Notes: generated by a model not told the origin, from the letters alone. A stretch of DNA of 64,000 bases from Pseudoscleropodium purum (GCA_963969395.1 OZ017797.1:8308001-8372000), one strand, 5' to 3'; shown: positions 1 through 12,849, counted from the first letter of the stretch. A program made the numbers and translations.

Positions 1-753
1 CCCACCACTTACCTGCCTGAACATTCACTCGTACATACATACTCCCCCCTCTTTCTAATACAGATTCAGTTCTCACCCTATCCACCCATATGGTGTCATT
101 AAGACCAAGGACTCAGGGTTTCATATAATCAATCCGATTGATCAATTTGAGAAACGTGTATTTCAGATGGGTCTGATATTATATCACTAGGGAAGAACAT
201 TGCACATTGCACACAACTGCTAAAAATAACAAGAGTCCCAATTTGGGCCTGTGGTCCTTTAGGGGTTAATAATTCAACATTCTATGAATGATTGGTAGCC
301 TCAAAAATCAACCCCGAAAGAACCAAGAATTCATCTTGAAATGACCAATTCAATTGTGTCCCAATTTGTTCAGACTCCATTAAAACTCCAGTACATTAGA
401 GGATCCATTGACCATTCAGGTGAGCTTTGATTTGTGCTTTGAATTATGCTAAGTGTGGTAATACTTCATGTACTGACATTTAGTTTTTCGCAATTGATTT
501 TGTGTTCAACGCAAAATGAACGTGCAAAATTTTAGATGGTGCAAGTTATTAGATTGTTGCATGCAAAAGCTATTGCAGGGAAAGGTTGTAGGGAAAGGTT
601 CAAGGTTCACCTGTGTGGTGAATGGAACCTCTCCCTTACTGCATAGTGAATGGAGACTTTACATTATATAGTTTGAGTTTTTTATGACCATTCCATCACA
701 CTGGTATGAAATTTCACTCCGAGACTGAGAGAGAACGAGGCATGTCAACGTAC

Positions 754-1960
754 AGTGATGTAGCCCCGTTCGATCAAGCACTGACACACACCCAGATGGT
801 AAGGAAACAGCAACCCAGCCGCGGAAAAACTAAACCCCGGGCTCGTGAACTTCAAATCTCGTTCTGCAATCACGTCCTTCTCTCGCCGCTCCCACAAATA
901 CGAAGGATTTAGTGTATCCTCCGTCACTTCAGCCGTCTCCTCGCCGTCCGTCAACGGCTCGGCCAGCTCCTGGATACCCGCCCGCCTGCTCTCTTCCTTG
1001 AGCGTCTCAAGCAACTCCTCTTGCTCCTGTATCGTACGCTCGACGGTACCTGCCAGATTATAACAGACGGAGTTAAACATTGCAATGGAAGTAAAAATCA
1101 GAAACCAGTAACCGAACTAGAACTATAAATCAAACCTAGAAGTAGGCCCGAAAGGACCAAGGATTCATGCTTTGTAAATGACAAAGTCAAATCAATTCAA
1201 AAAAATTCAGATGAAGCTAAACTTTATATCACAGAGAATTTTGATTGTTTGCTCAATAATAAGGCACGGCATCAAAATGTACTCAGCCAACATAGAAACA
1301 TACTTCCTATTTTGAAAATTTGAACACCATGCAGAACCAGAACAAGAAAGACTTTGTGATTTTTATAGCCACCATAAGGCAGCTCTAATAAAATTCTAAC
1401 TGCTATAAGTAATCGATGCAAAACAGCGGTCAGGCGGGAATGATCCAAACACGAATTACCCAAAAGCTAATCCCCGAAAATACCGAGGATTTGTAGTTTT
1501 AAAGAACCAATTCAACTCATCACATTGCGAAAAATATGAAGCAAATTTTATATCATCAGAATCAGTAAAGAACATTCCATGTGTTGGTAAAAAAATAAGC
1601 AAAATTGAACTGAGGAAAGTCCTCATGTAACCTACTCAAAACTACTAAAACAACAGATGGAAAATTTCTACATTTACCTGCGACTTCAGTGCCAGACCCA
1701 TTTCCAGATTGGACGGGGCTTTCGACTTTGTCGTCGGGAGTCTTGAACCGCAGGGAGAAGATGATATTCTCCAAGATTTTGGCGGGTGAGAATTTGGGCA
1801 ACATCATCGTGACTTTCATGGCCGGATTACGAGCAGCCTTTCGAACGGAAGAAGGCTTGGCGACGAAGAAGAATGGCTTGTTGACGGTGGGCAGGGGTTG
1901 CCATGCTCGGTGAAGGCCTAAGCCCCCACTCATGTTCACAAGTCCCTTGACCCCCGCCAT
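754..1960 (-). CDS. Patatin-like phospholipase, first two coding exons (gene continues beyond left edge)
   Basis: Two coding exons are joined by GT..AG splicing: 1960-1678 (ATG in a good context, ACAATGGCG; donor CAG|GTAAAT) and 1049-754 (acceptor TGGCAG|GT; donor ACT|GTACGT). The reading phase is preserved across the 628-nt intron and gives 193 residues. Residues 166-182 carry the segment GFSFSAAGLLFPYHLGV, which opens the patatin fold in plant and algal patatin-like acyl hydrolases and includes the glycine-rich oxyanion region. The nucleophile motif (GxSxG) and catalytic Asp normally follow and must lie in exons left of the window. The first ~95 residues are basic, rich in Ser/Lys/Arg and lack the domain, suggesting a plastid or mitochondrial transit peptide (inference). 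A Glu-rich, coiled-coil-like stretch links it to the domain. The family hydrolyses acyl esters of membrane lipids or triacylglycerol. The substrate cannot be judged from this part. Confidence 0.8.
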
Positions 1961-2300
1961 TGTACTCAATTCCCCTCTACCGCACCAGTGCAAATTTTCA
2001 CACAAGCTCGTCAACAATCACGCCAACAATCTCGCATAATTATGCACACAATAGGGTTTCAAACCAATGGTTTAACAACCAATGCTAAACCCTAATCACT
2101 TGTCGTCTTGAAGAAAGAATCCCCTAAACTCAATTCCCTCAAACGCTCCAGAGCAAAAACTCGTCACCGATCAAGCGCTCGCTCTCTCGCGCTTCCTGGG
2201 CAATCGATTCAAGCGAAAAAGTGGTTTCAATATCAAGGTAACAACCAATCCAAAAGCCTAAGCAATCGAGCAAGGAACTCGTACTCACCTGATAACAATA
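1961..2300 (-). promoter_or_regulatory. 5' leader of the patatin-like gene: uORF, telo-box, possible leader intron
   Basis: Reading leftwards into the start codon, a good donor CAG|GTGAGT (intron from 2288) pairs with an acceptor TTGCCCAG (ending 2196), suggesting a 93-nt intron in the 5' untranslated leader. An AAACCCTAA-type telo-box lies at 2086-2096. A short upstream ORF of eight codons starts with ATG at 2037 and stops at 2011, before the main ATG at 1960. The leader exon is richer in GC than the surrounding DNA. Telo-boxes are common near transcription starts of plant housekeeping genes. The regulatory role here is inferred. Confidence 0.4.
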
Positions 2301-3095
2301 ATTCTCTACAGATTTTTCACAATTCCCTCTCCACCACATATACACGTAGGCAGAAAAATTCTCTACTGCAACCGAATTTCAAAACCTCTCTAATTTTCAG
2401 GGCACTCCCTTCAACCACCCTCTCCTCTTCTCTTTTCTTCCCGGCATCATGGCTGTTCACCATGACCATGACTGTTCAATTTCAAAATAGAGAACGGCGA
2501 AGAGACACGAACAGCAGTAAATTAATCAAAAAATGTTCATTATTCAAAGCCTCGAAATCAACCAACCCTCTGCCCAGTACCGACAACAATAGCAACAATT
2601 TCCTCCAAATCGTCAACTCTGGAAGTCCTTGCACGGCAAAAACCGAAAGAGTAGAATTCCTGTGACAAAATTATTACAGGGGGTTCCAGAGATGACCAGT
2701 GATAGTAACAGCGACAGAGCTAGAAGGCAATTTTCAATACGAAATTGTGGAAATGGGCAATTGAGGGATTTTTTGAAGCAACTTTTCTTCAACAAATTCG
2801 AAGCTCCAAAGGGAGCTGCGAAGAGAAAGTTGAGTTCCGGGTGGTGAGAACAGTGGCAGGTGGCCTTTGGAGGAGGAGGAGTGGGCGATTGAGCCATGGG
2901 GGGCCTTCGGAGGTCCAGGAAGTCGGCTGGACCGGTTGTGTGTAAACGAGCCTCTTTCGGGGGCAGGGGCAGGAGGCGGGCAGTTCCCAGTTGAACGCGC
3001 TGCTTCCCTCCCGATGCATTCCAACACAGATTTTTGCATTGGAAATGTGGTACTCAACAAAATTCAACCCATGTGTTTATGTCATTTCTAATGCA
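2301..3095. other. Upstream flank of the patatin-like gene, GC-richer, no firm gene
   Basis: This stretch has higher GC than the surrounding DNA and overlapping open frames on both strands (for example 2108-2665 and 2629-2847 on plus, 2734-3060 on minus). None shows a recognisable domain, and their composition follows the local base bias. The last 50 codons of the plus frame ending at 2847 (rich in Lys, Phe and Gln) look the most protein-like, but the frame has no convincing upstream exon. Probable content is promoter and 5' transcribed leader. Confidence 0.3.
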
Positions 3096-3099
3096 GTTT

Positions 3100-5330
3100 T
3101 CTTTTAGTGTGTATCTCAAGTGATGAATGATGATGACTCTTTTCTTTTGATTAATATAGTATAGTCAATGCGTCTTGGTTTCACTATCTATTCTAAGAAA
3201 CATACATGCATGAGTCTTGCTATCTAATTTTTTGTAAGCATCCTTGGGCACATGGACGTAGACTAGGCATCCAAGTATTTTTAGGAACAAAATATTTGGA
3301 ATCATACCAATGTACTTCTCTTCGGGTGTCATCTCAGAGTTAGCTCTTGTCAGGCTCTAGTCGATTAGGTATGATGCATGCGATACTACTTCACTCCAAA
3401 GGTACATTGGCAGGTTACAATCTTTGGACATACTTCTTGCCCTTTTCATGATAGTCTTGTTTTGTCTTTTTGATACCCCGTTCTATTGCGGCATCCTTGC
3501 CTAGATGAATTCTTGATGTATTTTATAGAGGTCTTTGAATTTTATAGAGTTCTTGATGTATACTCTCCACCCCTATCTAATCACAAGACTTGGATTGGAT
3601 GACCCATTTCTACTTCTATTTCTTCTTGAACTCACGAACTTGACTATGGTTTTTCCTTTGTGTTTTAGGAAGTAAGTACGACTCTTCTTCAAGAAGTCAT
3701 CGATAAATATTAGTGTGTATTGGAAGCCTCCAAGTGATTCTTGCTATATGGATCCCATTACGTTAGTGTAAATTTGTTGTCTTGACCTAGTGGCATGGTT
3801 TTGTGACACCTTGGAGAAATGTTCTCCATGTTGTTGGCCTACCAAGCAATAGTGGCAAACTTCCTTTTCCAAGTCGAGCTTTGGCAATTCTAGTGCAAGT
3901 AGAGTTTGTGATAGATAGTACAAACTTGGAAAGTTAAAATGCCCAAAGCATTGATGCCAAAGCATGGTGGTGTTGCTGCTATAAATCAAAAGTGCCACTA
4001 TTTGATTTTCAAAGCAATATAGTCCATTTGTGGGGGCTCTTTTTTTCAATGCAATAACTTGGCCTTGTATATTTGTGATTCAATAGTGATTACTTGAAGA
4101 TATGACCTTGTGACTAGAATTGGCAATAGCTCCAACAAATACTAGATTTTTTCTTATGCTAAGTACGTACTTTATAGACTTAAGCTTTATTGATCCATCC
4201 TTAGTGACTGATCCAGTTCCAAGGAATTCATATAATTCTCTCTCTAATCTTGACTTAGGTTATTTCTAGTCAAGAGAGGGCATATGAGTGATCTAGCTTC
4301 TATATGTTTACTACAATGTGTCTATTGGCACTCTTGTCCAAGTACCAGAGTCTGTTATTCCAATAGTAGGGTTTGTTGTAGGATTTGTAATCATCAAAGT
4401 TTGTGTTGAATATCTCTATTAAATTTGCATAAATGGCATTTTTGGATGATTTTTTGACCATGGGACGTAAGATCTACAAGGTAGCTTACAATCTCATGCA
4501 ATATGACAAAATTGGTTGCAATTATTGCACACTAGAGGCAAGCGCTAATGTGTCGGTGCTCCAAAGTGTCTTCTTTCTAGAAATCCTCTATTGCACATTG
4601 GCTAGCATCCTTCACGTCCTTGGATGTTGGAAACTAGCTACTAGAACTTCATCATCTTTGATGTATTTGTTTCGGTATTGTCGTCTATGAGCCTTTATGA
4701 AAAGATTTGAGCTTAGTTGTCAAATGTCATTTTGGAGTCGATGTGTGTGAGTGTCTGGATCAAGCTCTCAAAAGATCAAGGTAGTCTGTTCAATACTAGA
4801 GCCCTGATTGATGTTCTTGTCCAATAGCCTCTCACCCATGCTACTCAAGTGGTTCTTTAGCTCATGTGCCTTCTTGACATAGTCTTTGGTCGAGCTTCCT
4901 TCATGCATGCAAAGAGACTACAATTTCCCTATCAAGGTAAATATTTGCAATTGATCATCAAACTTAAATTGATCCTTGAGTGTTTTCCAAACCACTACTA
5001 GGTTTGTGTGTTCTACAATAACATTCAACTATGACGTCAGATAATACATACTGATAATAATAGCAAATAGCATGCCAATAATTTCTTTTGCCTCAATTGT
5101 GCTTCATTCATAGCCTTTCCTTCTATCATAGCTAGATAATTTGTAGGTCTTTGCTCAATTTCGGTAATGGACCATGGACCCTCCACTAGAAAAATTGCTC
5201 TCATCTTCAAAGCCCAAACGTAGAAGTTCGATGAACCTTTAAGTTTATCACCTTCCCTGAACGCAACACTAGTCATTTTTTCCATCTCCCTTTGAAGACT
5301 CAAATTCTAACTTATTGATCTACCATGTCT
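3100..5330 (-). pseudogene. Decayed Copia retrotransposon (gag to integrase), RT missing
   Basis: On the minus strand, broken reading frames appear in Copia order. At 5303-5037 is a Gag N-terminus with KLKGSSNFYVWALKMRAI. A UBN2-like Gag segment and a degenerate CxxC zinc knuckle follow near 4.9-4.5 kb. At 4049-3744 is the GAG-pre-integrase domain with LWHQCFGHFNFPSL and CHYC. From 3.74 to 3.1 kb is the integrase core, with FIDDFLKKS, a phrase like NGVSKRQNKTIMKRARSM, and the post-core region KLDSKTHACMF. Many stops and frameshifts are present. No RT or RNase H follows, and LTRs were not recognised. The relic ends abruptly next to the GC-richer patatin upstream region. It is clearly unrelated at close range to the intact Copia at 25.6-33.5 kb. 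Confidence 0.75.
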
Positions 5331-7470
5331 TAATCATTACAAAAGTAGGGCTCAATTGTTGTTCTAGGACTATGCTTCAACTTGTCTCTCTATTTTGTTT
5401 GGTATCCTCTACTCTCTATTTTACTAGACCCTCTTGATCCTTCTACTACAATCATTCTTTGTTGGTTTCTCTCTATTGTTCAAAGTTACTCTTTATAAGC
5501 TTTCCTAAACAAGCTTTGACATTGTGTTGAGATTTTCTAAACGCATTCAGATACAAGAACTAGGGAAAGCCCTTAGTTATATAATACAAAAAAGGAGGAT
5601 GGAGTGCTCACCTACCAAACAAAATACTATAGCTAATTACTACCATGGAGGTGCATGACTATAGTTTGAACGGGGAGTGAGGCAGTATTTATTTTGGGAG
5701 GTCTTAGTGCTGTAGAATAAGATTTCCCAATTCCAAGCATGTTTCTAAAATCAAGCCTTAGAAAAACTGAAGAAAAAGTAAATGCTTGTTGTATTCCCTC
5801 AAGATGTAAAAACTGAAAATAGAACATGGTTTTAGAAAATTGTCTATTCAACTTTGACCTCTTATAACTTTTGCATATTATAATCAAATATCTTTCTCAA
5901 ATTTCTCCCAATTTTATTGCAAAATTATCTTTGCGCAAATAAAAAAATGAGAGGTTTTCAACACATTTGTTAGAGCCAAATTTGTTTGATGAGATGATCC
6001 TATGTTAGTGTATAGTAGAGCATCCAACATCCTCAATGCAAATTGTATCTGGCCATGGCAACAATAATCGTACGGTGGATCTAATTTAATAGGACAAAAC
6101 AAGGGTTCAACACGGCTTGTATTTGGCGTGCTAGCTTGTAGGGTGCATCAAGTTTTGGTGGGCTCCCATGACTATTAGGATTACTTTTAAAGAGTCCTTT
6201 GTAAGCACTTATTTATCCACCCTTGGTAAATGAGCAAATACAACCAAGTTCTTGGTTTCCGCTTTCAATCCTATGAGTGTTCAAACATCGGTCCATTGTG
6301 CCTTTTAAGCAATGGCTCTTTCTAGATTTCCTATTTCTATGATTTTAGAAAAGTTCTACTTACTAACCTCTTGCTATGAAAGTCAAAGTATAATCTTAGG
6401 GTTTCTAATTAAATTCCCTTTTTTTCCTTCAAGGTTCTAAGCTTCTTCTAGAAAATTTGCTAATTTTTAGACAACTGAGTTTGGTTTCTTGTAGGCTCTA
6501 ATTTACCCTATTTATATTGGTAAAAAAACTCTAACTTTAGACTTTCTTAGTGGAAGTTATGAAGGGATGAAGTTTGACTGCTAATCAGTGTTTTAAACTT
6601 CATCCAAGGTTTTCTACCAACCTTCCATTCAAAATTGACTTTCTTTTTTATCTTTGACCCCTAGATGTTTCACACTAACTAAGTTTCCATTCTTGTTCCT
6701 CTTGGATGAAATGGACTCGTTTTCATCCAATATGATTCAAAAACTTCATCTACTAAAATAACTTTGTCAATTTAACTTGGATTTCTGAGTGTAATATAAT
6801 TTTGGAAACCTATAAACAAGACCTACTCTATGATCTACCTGATTTTTGGTAAAAGTAATATTGAGACCTTAACTTGACCTTGAACTCCGGCTATGTGGTA
6901 GAAACTACTTAACTTTGGAAATTCAACAGAAAAAGAGGAGTTAACAACTTACCTCAAAATTAGATTCATTGTTGAGATTCTTGTACACCCTTTCATAATC
7001 CCCATTGTCCACCATTTGTCTCAATAATTTGAGAATTTTGCCCACGGCTTAAGGATAGAGAAAGAAATCACAAGTTCAAGGCAAGAAAGAAGGCTACTTT
7101 ATCTTTCCCTTCCTTTTCTTGTTCTTCCTTACACACTATTCAACTCCATTATTGCATTCCAAGAGTTGACTTGAAATTTATACAATAATGTTTATGCAAG
7201 AATGGACCCCTTGACTTCTATCTACTACATCTATTATTATTCTATCTCTTTAAGATTTTAGTGGTTGTAATTGAACTTTGAAGATCTCACTAATCTCAAG
7301 AAATCTAATTTATACCTCAATTTCCAATCCCTATTCCCATTGCTAATGGTTCTTCTTCCCTTCCTTGTTAAGTTCTAGTCTACAACGCCGCTTGCTACAA
7401 ATAGGCTTTTTCTTTTTTTCTTTTTCTCCTCCTTCTCTTCCTAAGTTTAGGTTTGCATGGTATTTTATTT
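5331..7470. other. AT-rich intergenic DNA, nothing recognised
   Basis: There is no open frame with a recognisable motif and no clear repeat border. The minus-strand frames at 5887-5633 and 6102-5914 are short and featureless. The segment may hold further untraceable remains of the Copia relic to its left. Confidence 0.5.
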
Positions 7471-7479
7471 TGGTGTTAG

Positions 7480-8425
7480 GACCGGTGAGCCCTCTCCTTG
7501 AAAGACACCCCAGTTGGAACCCCGAGAGCCCTAGTGAGTGCCGAGGACCCCCTAGTGTCGACCTAGAGCCCCAATGAGCACCAAGGACCCCCTCCAATGC
7601 CAATCGAGAGCCCCAATGAGTGCCAAAGACTCCTATAGTGCCAACCTAAAGGTAGCCCAAACTTGTAACCCCAAGAGAACCTCCCTTGAGCACCAATACC
7701 TAGCTAGGAACTAAGAGAACTCCCCTTTGAGTATCAATACTCAACTAGAACCTGAGGTAGCCTTGTAATTCTAAAAGTAGCCTCAAACTAGTAACCTTGA
7801 GAGATAGCTCAAGACCCGTAATCTAAAGACAACCTGAAACCCAATGACCCCGAGAAAACCTCCCTTTTAGCACCGATACCCAACTAGGAATCCGAGAAAA
7901 AACCCTCTTGAATACCGATATCTAGCTAGACATTGAGGCAATTCAATAACCCCAGGGGCAATCCAAATCCAGTAACCCCAAGAAAATCTCCCCTTTAGTA
8001 CCAATACACGGCTAAAATCTGAGGTAGCTCCATAATCCCAAAGGCAACTCGAAACCAATAATCCCGAAGGCAACCTAAACCCATAACCCCAAGACAATCC
8101 GGAAGCCAATGACCTTAAGAAAACCTCCCTTTTAGCACCAATACCCGGCTAACAATCCAAGAACCCCACCCCTTGAGCATCAATACCCAGTTAGAATTTA
8201 AGGTAGCCCCATAACCCCAAAGGTAGCCTAAGACTAGTAACCTTGGAGGCAGTCCATACATGTAACTCCAAGAGGCAACCCAACTAGTAACCCCGAGAGG
8301 TAGCCCAGACCAATGATCCCAATAGGCAGCCCAGATCCATAATTCCGAGAGGCAACTTGACTAATAACCTCAAAAGGCAGCCCATCCTAGTAACCCTAAG
8401 AGATAGCCCAAGACCTAGTATGGTG
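7480..8425. repeat. Degenerate minisatellite with higher-order structure
   Basis: Roughly 0.95 kb is built from a short unit of about 25-30 bp related to GTAACCCCGAGAGGCAGCCC, heavily diverged between copies. A second motif, CCTCCCTTTTAGCACC followed by AATACCCGGCTA, recurs near 7.68, 7.86, 7.99 and 8.12 kb, which gives a higher-order period of about 130-180 bp. The array is C- and A-rich on the plus strand and has no conserved reading frame. Repeat copies are not separated by unique spacers, so this is not a CRISPR-like array. Confidence 0.75.
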
Positions 8426-9327
8426 GGAAATTGAAGGCCCTTTGGGACCAACTTCCTACGGATAATAATTTTTTTTGTCTAAGTTTTTGAAACAACAAGT
8501 AAGACATAATAAAAGGAAGAGTTTACTTTTATTCTAAATCCTTTGACAAGTCTACAAAAATGAACCTAAGGGATGAATTGGTAGAGAAATGAGAGTCTAT
8601 AAATACTTTTCCAAGGGTTTCATCCCCCCCCCCCAAAAAAAATTCCTACAAGGTAATCTTATCATCTAAGATTTTCATCCTAATCCTTAAGATTATGACT
8701 CTCTATACTGGACTTAATTTTTAACTTTTGGAGAAATGCTCCAAATTGCAAACAGATTGTACCAATGGCTTTAAAAGGCCATTTTTCATCAATATGACAC
8801 CATAACCCTTTTCCAACCTCAAAAAACCAACGAATCCTAATGACGACTAGAAACTCAAAACATGATAAAACTCAAGTTTTGGAGTTTACACTTTTAGTCT
8901 AAATTAATTAGCCTAAGCTTCTAGGTAGGTTCAAAAGAGTAAGAAAAGACCCTAAGTTTGTTTTATTTCAACATCATATGCTCTTGGTATGCCAGTCAAC
9001 TCCGCATTTGAGCTTTAATTTCACCAGTTTTTGAAGATGTTGCTAATTTTGGCATCTCCCGTTGTTGGAATGCTATAAAACTTGTCAAAGTACTTTATAA
9101 ATATAAAAAATCTATACTAATTTTTAATGAGATTTTACAGCACCTATGATAATTTTTACAAATTTATCATAACGGATTTTGGTGGTTGACCGTTCAAAAA
9201 AAGATTTGAGATGATAAAAAAATCAAGACTTTTGGGGAAACCCCTCATGGAGTTTCTAAAAAGATGTGCAAGTTTACATTCTTACCTTGCACATGTGAGA
9301 AAAGAGTACAAATCCAGTTATCTCCCT
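8426..9327. other. AT-rich DNA without recognised genes
   Basis: It contains a C10-12/A9 homopolymer junction near 8627-8643 and nothing that reads as coding. Confidence 0.5.
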
Positions 9328-9517
9328 TAATTTCTAGTGAATATAGAATTTTCCACAAAAAGGAAAATCTTGGCGAAGCGATTGCACCTTTGAACTCTTG
9401 GAATGACTCCCGTTCCTGCTACCTCCTTTAACTTCTGGTGAACATGGAATCCTCTACAAAAAAGAAAATCTTGGCAAAGCGATTGCGTTGTTGAACTCTT
9501 GAAATGACTCCCGCTCC
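9328..9517. repeat. Tandem duplication, two ~90-bp copies at ~100-bp spacing
   Basis: The segments 9328-9416 and 9428-9517 align through their whole length. Both contain AAAATCTTGGC(G/A)AAGCGATTGC followed by TGAACTCTTG(G/A)AATGACTCCCG. They differ by scattered substitutions, mostly transitions, and have no obvious function. Confidence 0.7.
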
Positions 9518-10041
9518 AAATCACTATATTTATATTGTAGATGCCCTTCGTTGTTCTAGTTTGAATTTTCGCACCTACAAGCTAACAAGTGGGGTTTCTA
9601 CTATTTCTTCATTGAAATGGGAAAACTAAAACCTATCACAAGAAATCTATCTTAGAGTTCTCACAAGATTCCCTTAGACCATTTTTAGCCAATTTGTGTC
9701 TCATTGCACAAGTAGGTGTAGATAATTGGGTAGTTTCTACTAGCATGCTTACTATGTACAAAAGGTGGGTTTCTACCCTATTTACATGTGGAGTTGGGTT
9801 GTATTATGGTAAAATTAGGTATAAAATGACTAGAGGGTATATTGATATGTACAACATAGTTCTAATCTAACACTCTTTTTAGGTCTTTTAACACCTAAAA
9901 CTATACTCAAAACATATAAGAAATCAAAAAAATAAATCCTGAGTCTTGGGTGACAAAATTGGGACTCACACCTTCTTAGGAAGCAACAAACGATATTACA
10001 ATCGTACAATTGTAAAGCCCCACCCAACTCTTGCAACTAAT

Positions 10042-10304
10042 CAGGGTTGACGAATGTCAACGTCCGCCCCAAAATAGCATCCGTTTTCCGGACGCACGGA
10101 CGCAGCGTCCTGACCGCCGTCAGAAAGCGGACGGGCGGGGCGGACGGCCCAAGGCGGACGCCCAGATCGTGCAGACCAGATCAGTCCGCGCGTTGATCGG
10201 ACGGCCGTAATCGGGCGGACAGGCGGACGCTGCGTCTGCCGGGACGCGAATGTCAGCGGACGCTGTGGACACAGCGGATGCGTCCGGACGTCGCGTCAAC
10301 CCTG
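10042..10304. mobile_element. GC-rich hAT-type MITE (263 bp)
   Basis: The element is bounded by 11-bp terminal inverted repeats CAGGGTTGACG / CGTCAACCCTG and flanked by an 8-bp direct duplication CAACTAAT (10034-10041 and 10305-10312). An 8-bp duplication and ends starting CAGGG are typical of hAT transposons. The interior is packed with GGACG/CGTCC hexamer variants in both orientations and stands out sharply from AT-rich flanks. There is no ORF, so it is non-autonomous. A sister element lies at 51428. Confidence 0.85.
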
Positions 10305-10312
10305 CAACTAAT

Positions 10313-12849
10313 ACTCAATTGTTGCTAATATTTTTTAGTCAAGAACATGACCTAGCTAAGTATTTTAAACTTGAACACCTTTAAATAATTTGATTAGGTC
10401 AATTAAAAGGTTCAATGAGTCAAATGACTCCTAAGATTGAAAAGTACATAGATAGTCTTGGTATCTCAAATTTGTTGTGGTTAGATGTTGTATTTGTATT
10501 GAAAATACCTTTAGTTTTACACCTAAGAGCATTCTATGCCACCTTTGATATGGTCTCCAAAAACAAAAATTTCAAGAGTCCCTTTCTTTTGAGGATAAAA
10601 TTATGCCCCCCTATAGTACATACCCCACCCTTCTATAATGGAGGAGCATAATCCAAAGGTCCTTCTATGTGCAATTCAATCTTGATTTCAAGGACTATGA
10701 ACTTACATATCCCCAAATATATAGTACAAAAAACCCTTTTTAGAATGATTTCCTTGTTGACTCAATTTCATTGTCTAATAACGAAAGAAATCAACATTTT
10801 CCTTTTTGCAACCAACAATGATTCAGTTGTCATAGGGAGGTGGTATAATTATTGGAGATATTGTCATTTAATCCCTCAAATCTACTTTCAACACTCTACA
10901 AATCCAATTTTATAGAGGGGCTATAGTAAACAAAGAGTAGGATATGCTCTAAGGACATCACCACTTATTACAACCAAATCAACTAGCCCCCCCCCCTCTC
11001 TCTCTATGGCATATCTTTCAAATTCTAATCTCCCACCTCTATACACCCAACATGTTTCCTAAATAATAAATTGACTAATTACAAGTAGAATACTAGAGAA
11101 AAAAACTAAAATTAGATTTGGCACATCTATCATTGGCATGGTAGAATGGAGTGCTTAAAGACAATGTAGAGAATCATCACACACTTCTCATCCAATTTGA
11201 TTATTTATAAGACCTTAACAATCTTGGAGTAGAAATGCTCTAAGGATATATATATATAATGTACAGTTTGGAGAAATTTCCTTTAGATCATTATCAATCT
11301 TAGGTTGAATGCAACATTGTAAGGAAAAAATATTGCATGGGGATTACATGGACTGAGATGCAAGTAGCAATTTCATGCTAGCATGGTACCTCATTTTTTG
11401 GTCATGTGAATGACAACCTTCATCCCAAGCGTCAAATATTTTTCATGTCCCTTTCAACTATTGACAAAAGCTTCTACAATTCAATGGTATGTACCACCCA
11501 CAAAACCTTAAGGCTTGTTCTTGCCTAGTATTTAATAACAACAATTATAATATCACAATACCTTTGCCAAATATAGAAAGATGTAGGATTTCTGGAAACA
11601 TTTGTTTTGAATTGGTTTGGCATTGGTTCAAAATAATCAAATTCATCTTAAGTTATTGGTTTTTCAAACATGGGAAAAAGCTATTTGTGTGAATTGCAAT
11701 AATTTTTGTATCAAGTGCTTGTATACAATCCAAAATTAACAAATTAATCTTAGCTTATTTGAATTGATAAGAAATTTGCACACTATATAATATCACAATC
11801 CAAATTCATTTCCCTCCCTCATCAAAAAATTTATTGCTCCTAAGTTCCTTTACAAATTTGATGGCTATCACAAATTGCTCACATATTTGCCTCTAAAATC
11901 CACTTTTCCAAGTTTCGCAAATTGTTAATGTTGTGAGAGTTGGCAAATCCATGTGTAGTACGAGTAAATGCAAGGTTGATGACTATTGTAGACTTTCAAA
12001 CAACAACAAAGTTGCTTTGCAACAAAGACTATTACACACTCTTATTTAATGGCACCTATAAAGGGTCATATACATAAAATTGTTGTAACATGATGCAAAT
12101 CTAAATCTACATCAATGGTGGACATTATATTTCGATATGCTCGCCAGATTTCTTGGAAATGAAGCATTTTCATCTCTATGCCATCACTTTTACAACCCTA
12201 CCATGTTAGAAGCCAACTAGGCTCTAGAATTGTGAAAGAATGCAAGTGTGAATAGTTGAATTTTTATGTAATTGTAACTAACTCTAATTGTGTGCATTTG
12301 TTTGCTCGACAATGTTTCATCCATGAGTAGAATAGTTTTGTTCATAACCACACAATATTCATCTACAAAGGCAAAAATTACATGAGTTTTCATCTAAGAA
12401 AAGAGATGGTTACGCCTTATAACCCACTCGCTGCCCCTCAGCAGCTCAAAGGTTACCTAATCCATAAATCACTCAAAGAACAGAAGATAAAGCCAAGTGT
12501 GACACATTCAAGTGTTGTAACGTTGACTAGTTTGTTCTTTCACATTCCGTAAACCACAAGCAGGAAATTCCTTGTTGAAAAGGCAGGTGGATTAATTATA
12601 TTCCGTAATCTAAGCATTATGCAGGAAAACCTGCGTAAAAGTGGATTGCGGATCTGAAGACAACACGTGACAGACCTGCAGGACTTTTTATGGCACCCTG
12701 AAAGGAAAATCTTTCCTCGGATTAATTTTGAAAGATTTTGAAAATGAATAAGTCACTCCCCAAAATCCAAAGAATTGTATAGGAAATCCAAGTATTGTAA
12801 AGTTCTTCACTACAATTCATTCCTAACCATGCCCTCCTCGTGACTGGAT
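10313..12849. other. AT-rich intergenic DNA, nothing recognised
   Basis: It holds a poly-C/CT microsatellite near 10986-11006 and short unsupported open frames (10415-10651, 10667-10915, 11489-11692 on plus). No motif or repeat border could be assigned. Confidence 0.5.

Noticed and set aside
2108..2665. A 185-codon open frame on the plus strand upstream of the patatin-like gene
   Set aside because: No recognised motif, low-complexity Ser/Asn/Lys composition, and it overlaps the likely leader and promoter of the minus-strand gene.
7480..8425. CRISPR-like array
   Set aside because: Eukaryotic context; units are degenerate and contiguous without unique spacers.
10033..10312. Reading the 10-kb MITE as a Mutator-type element with a 9-bp duplication (GCAACTAAT)
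   Set aside because: The extra G is better counted as the end of the symmetrical inverted repeat CAGGG/CCCTG, which leaves an 8-bp duplication and fits hAT.
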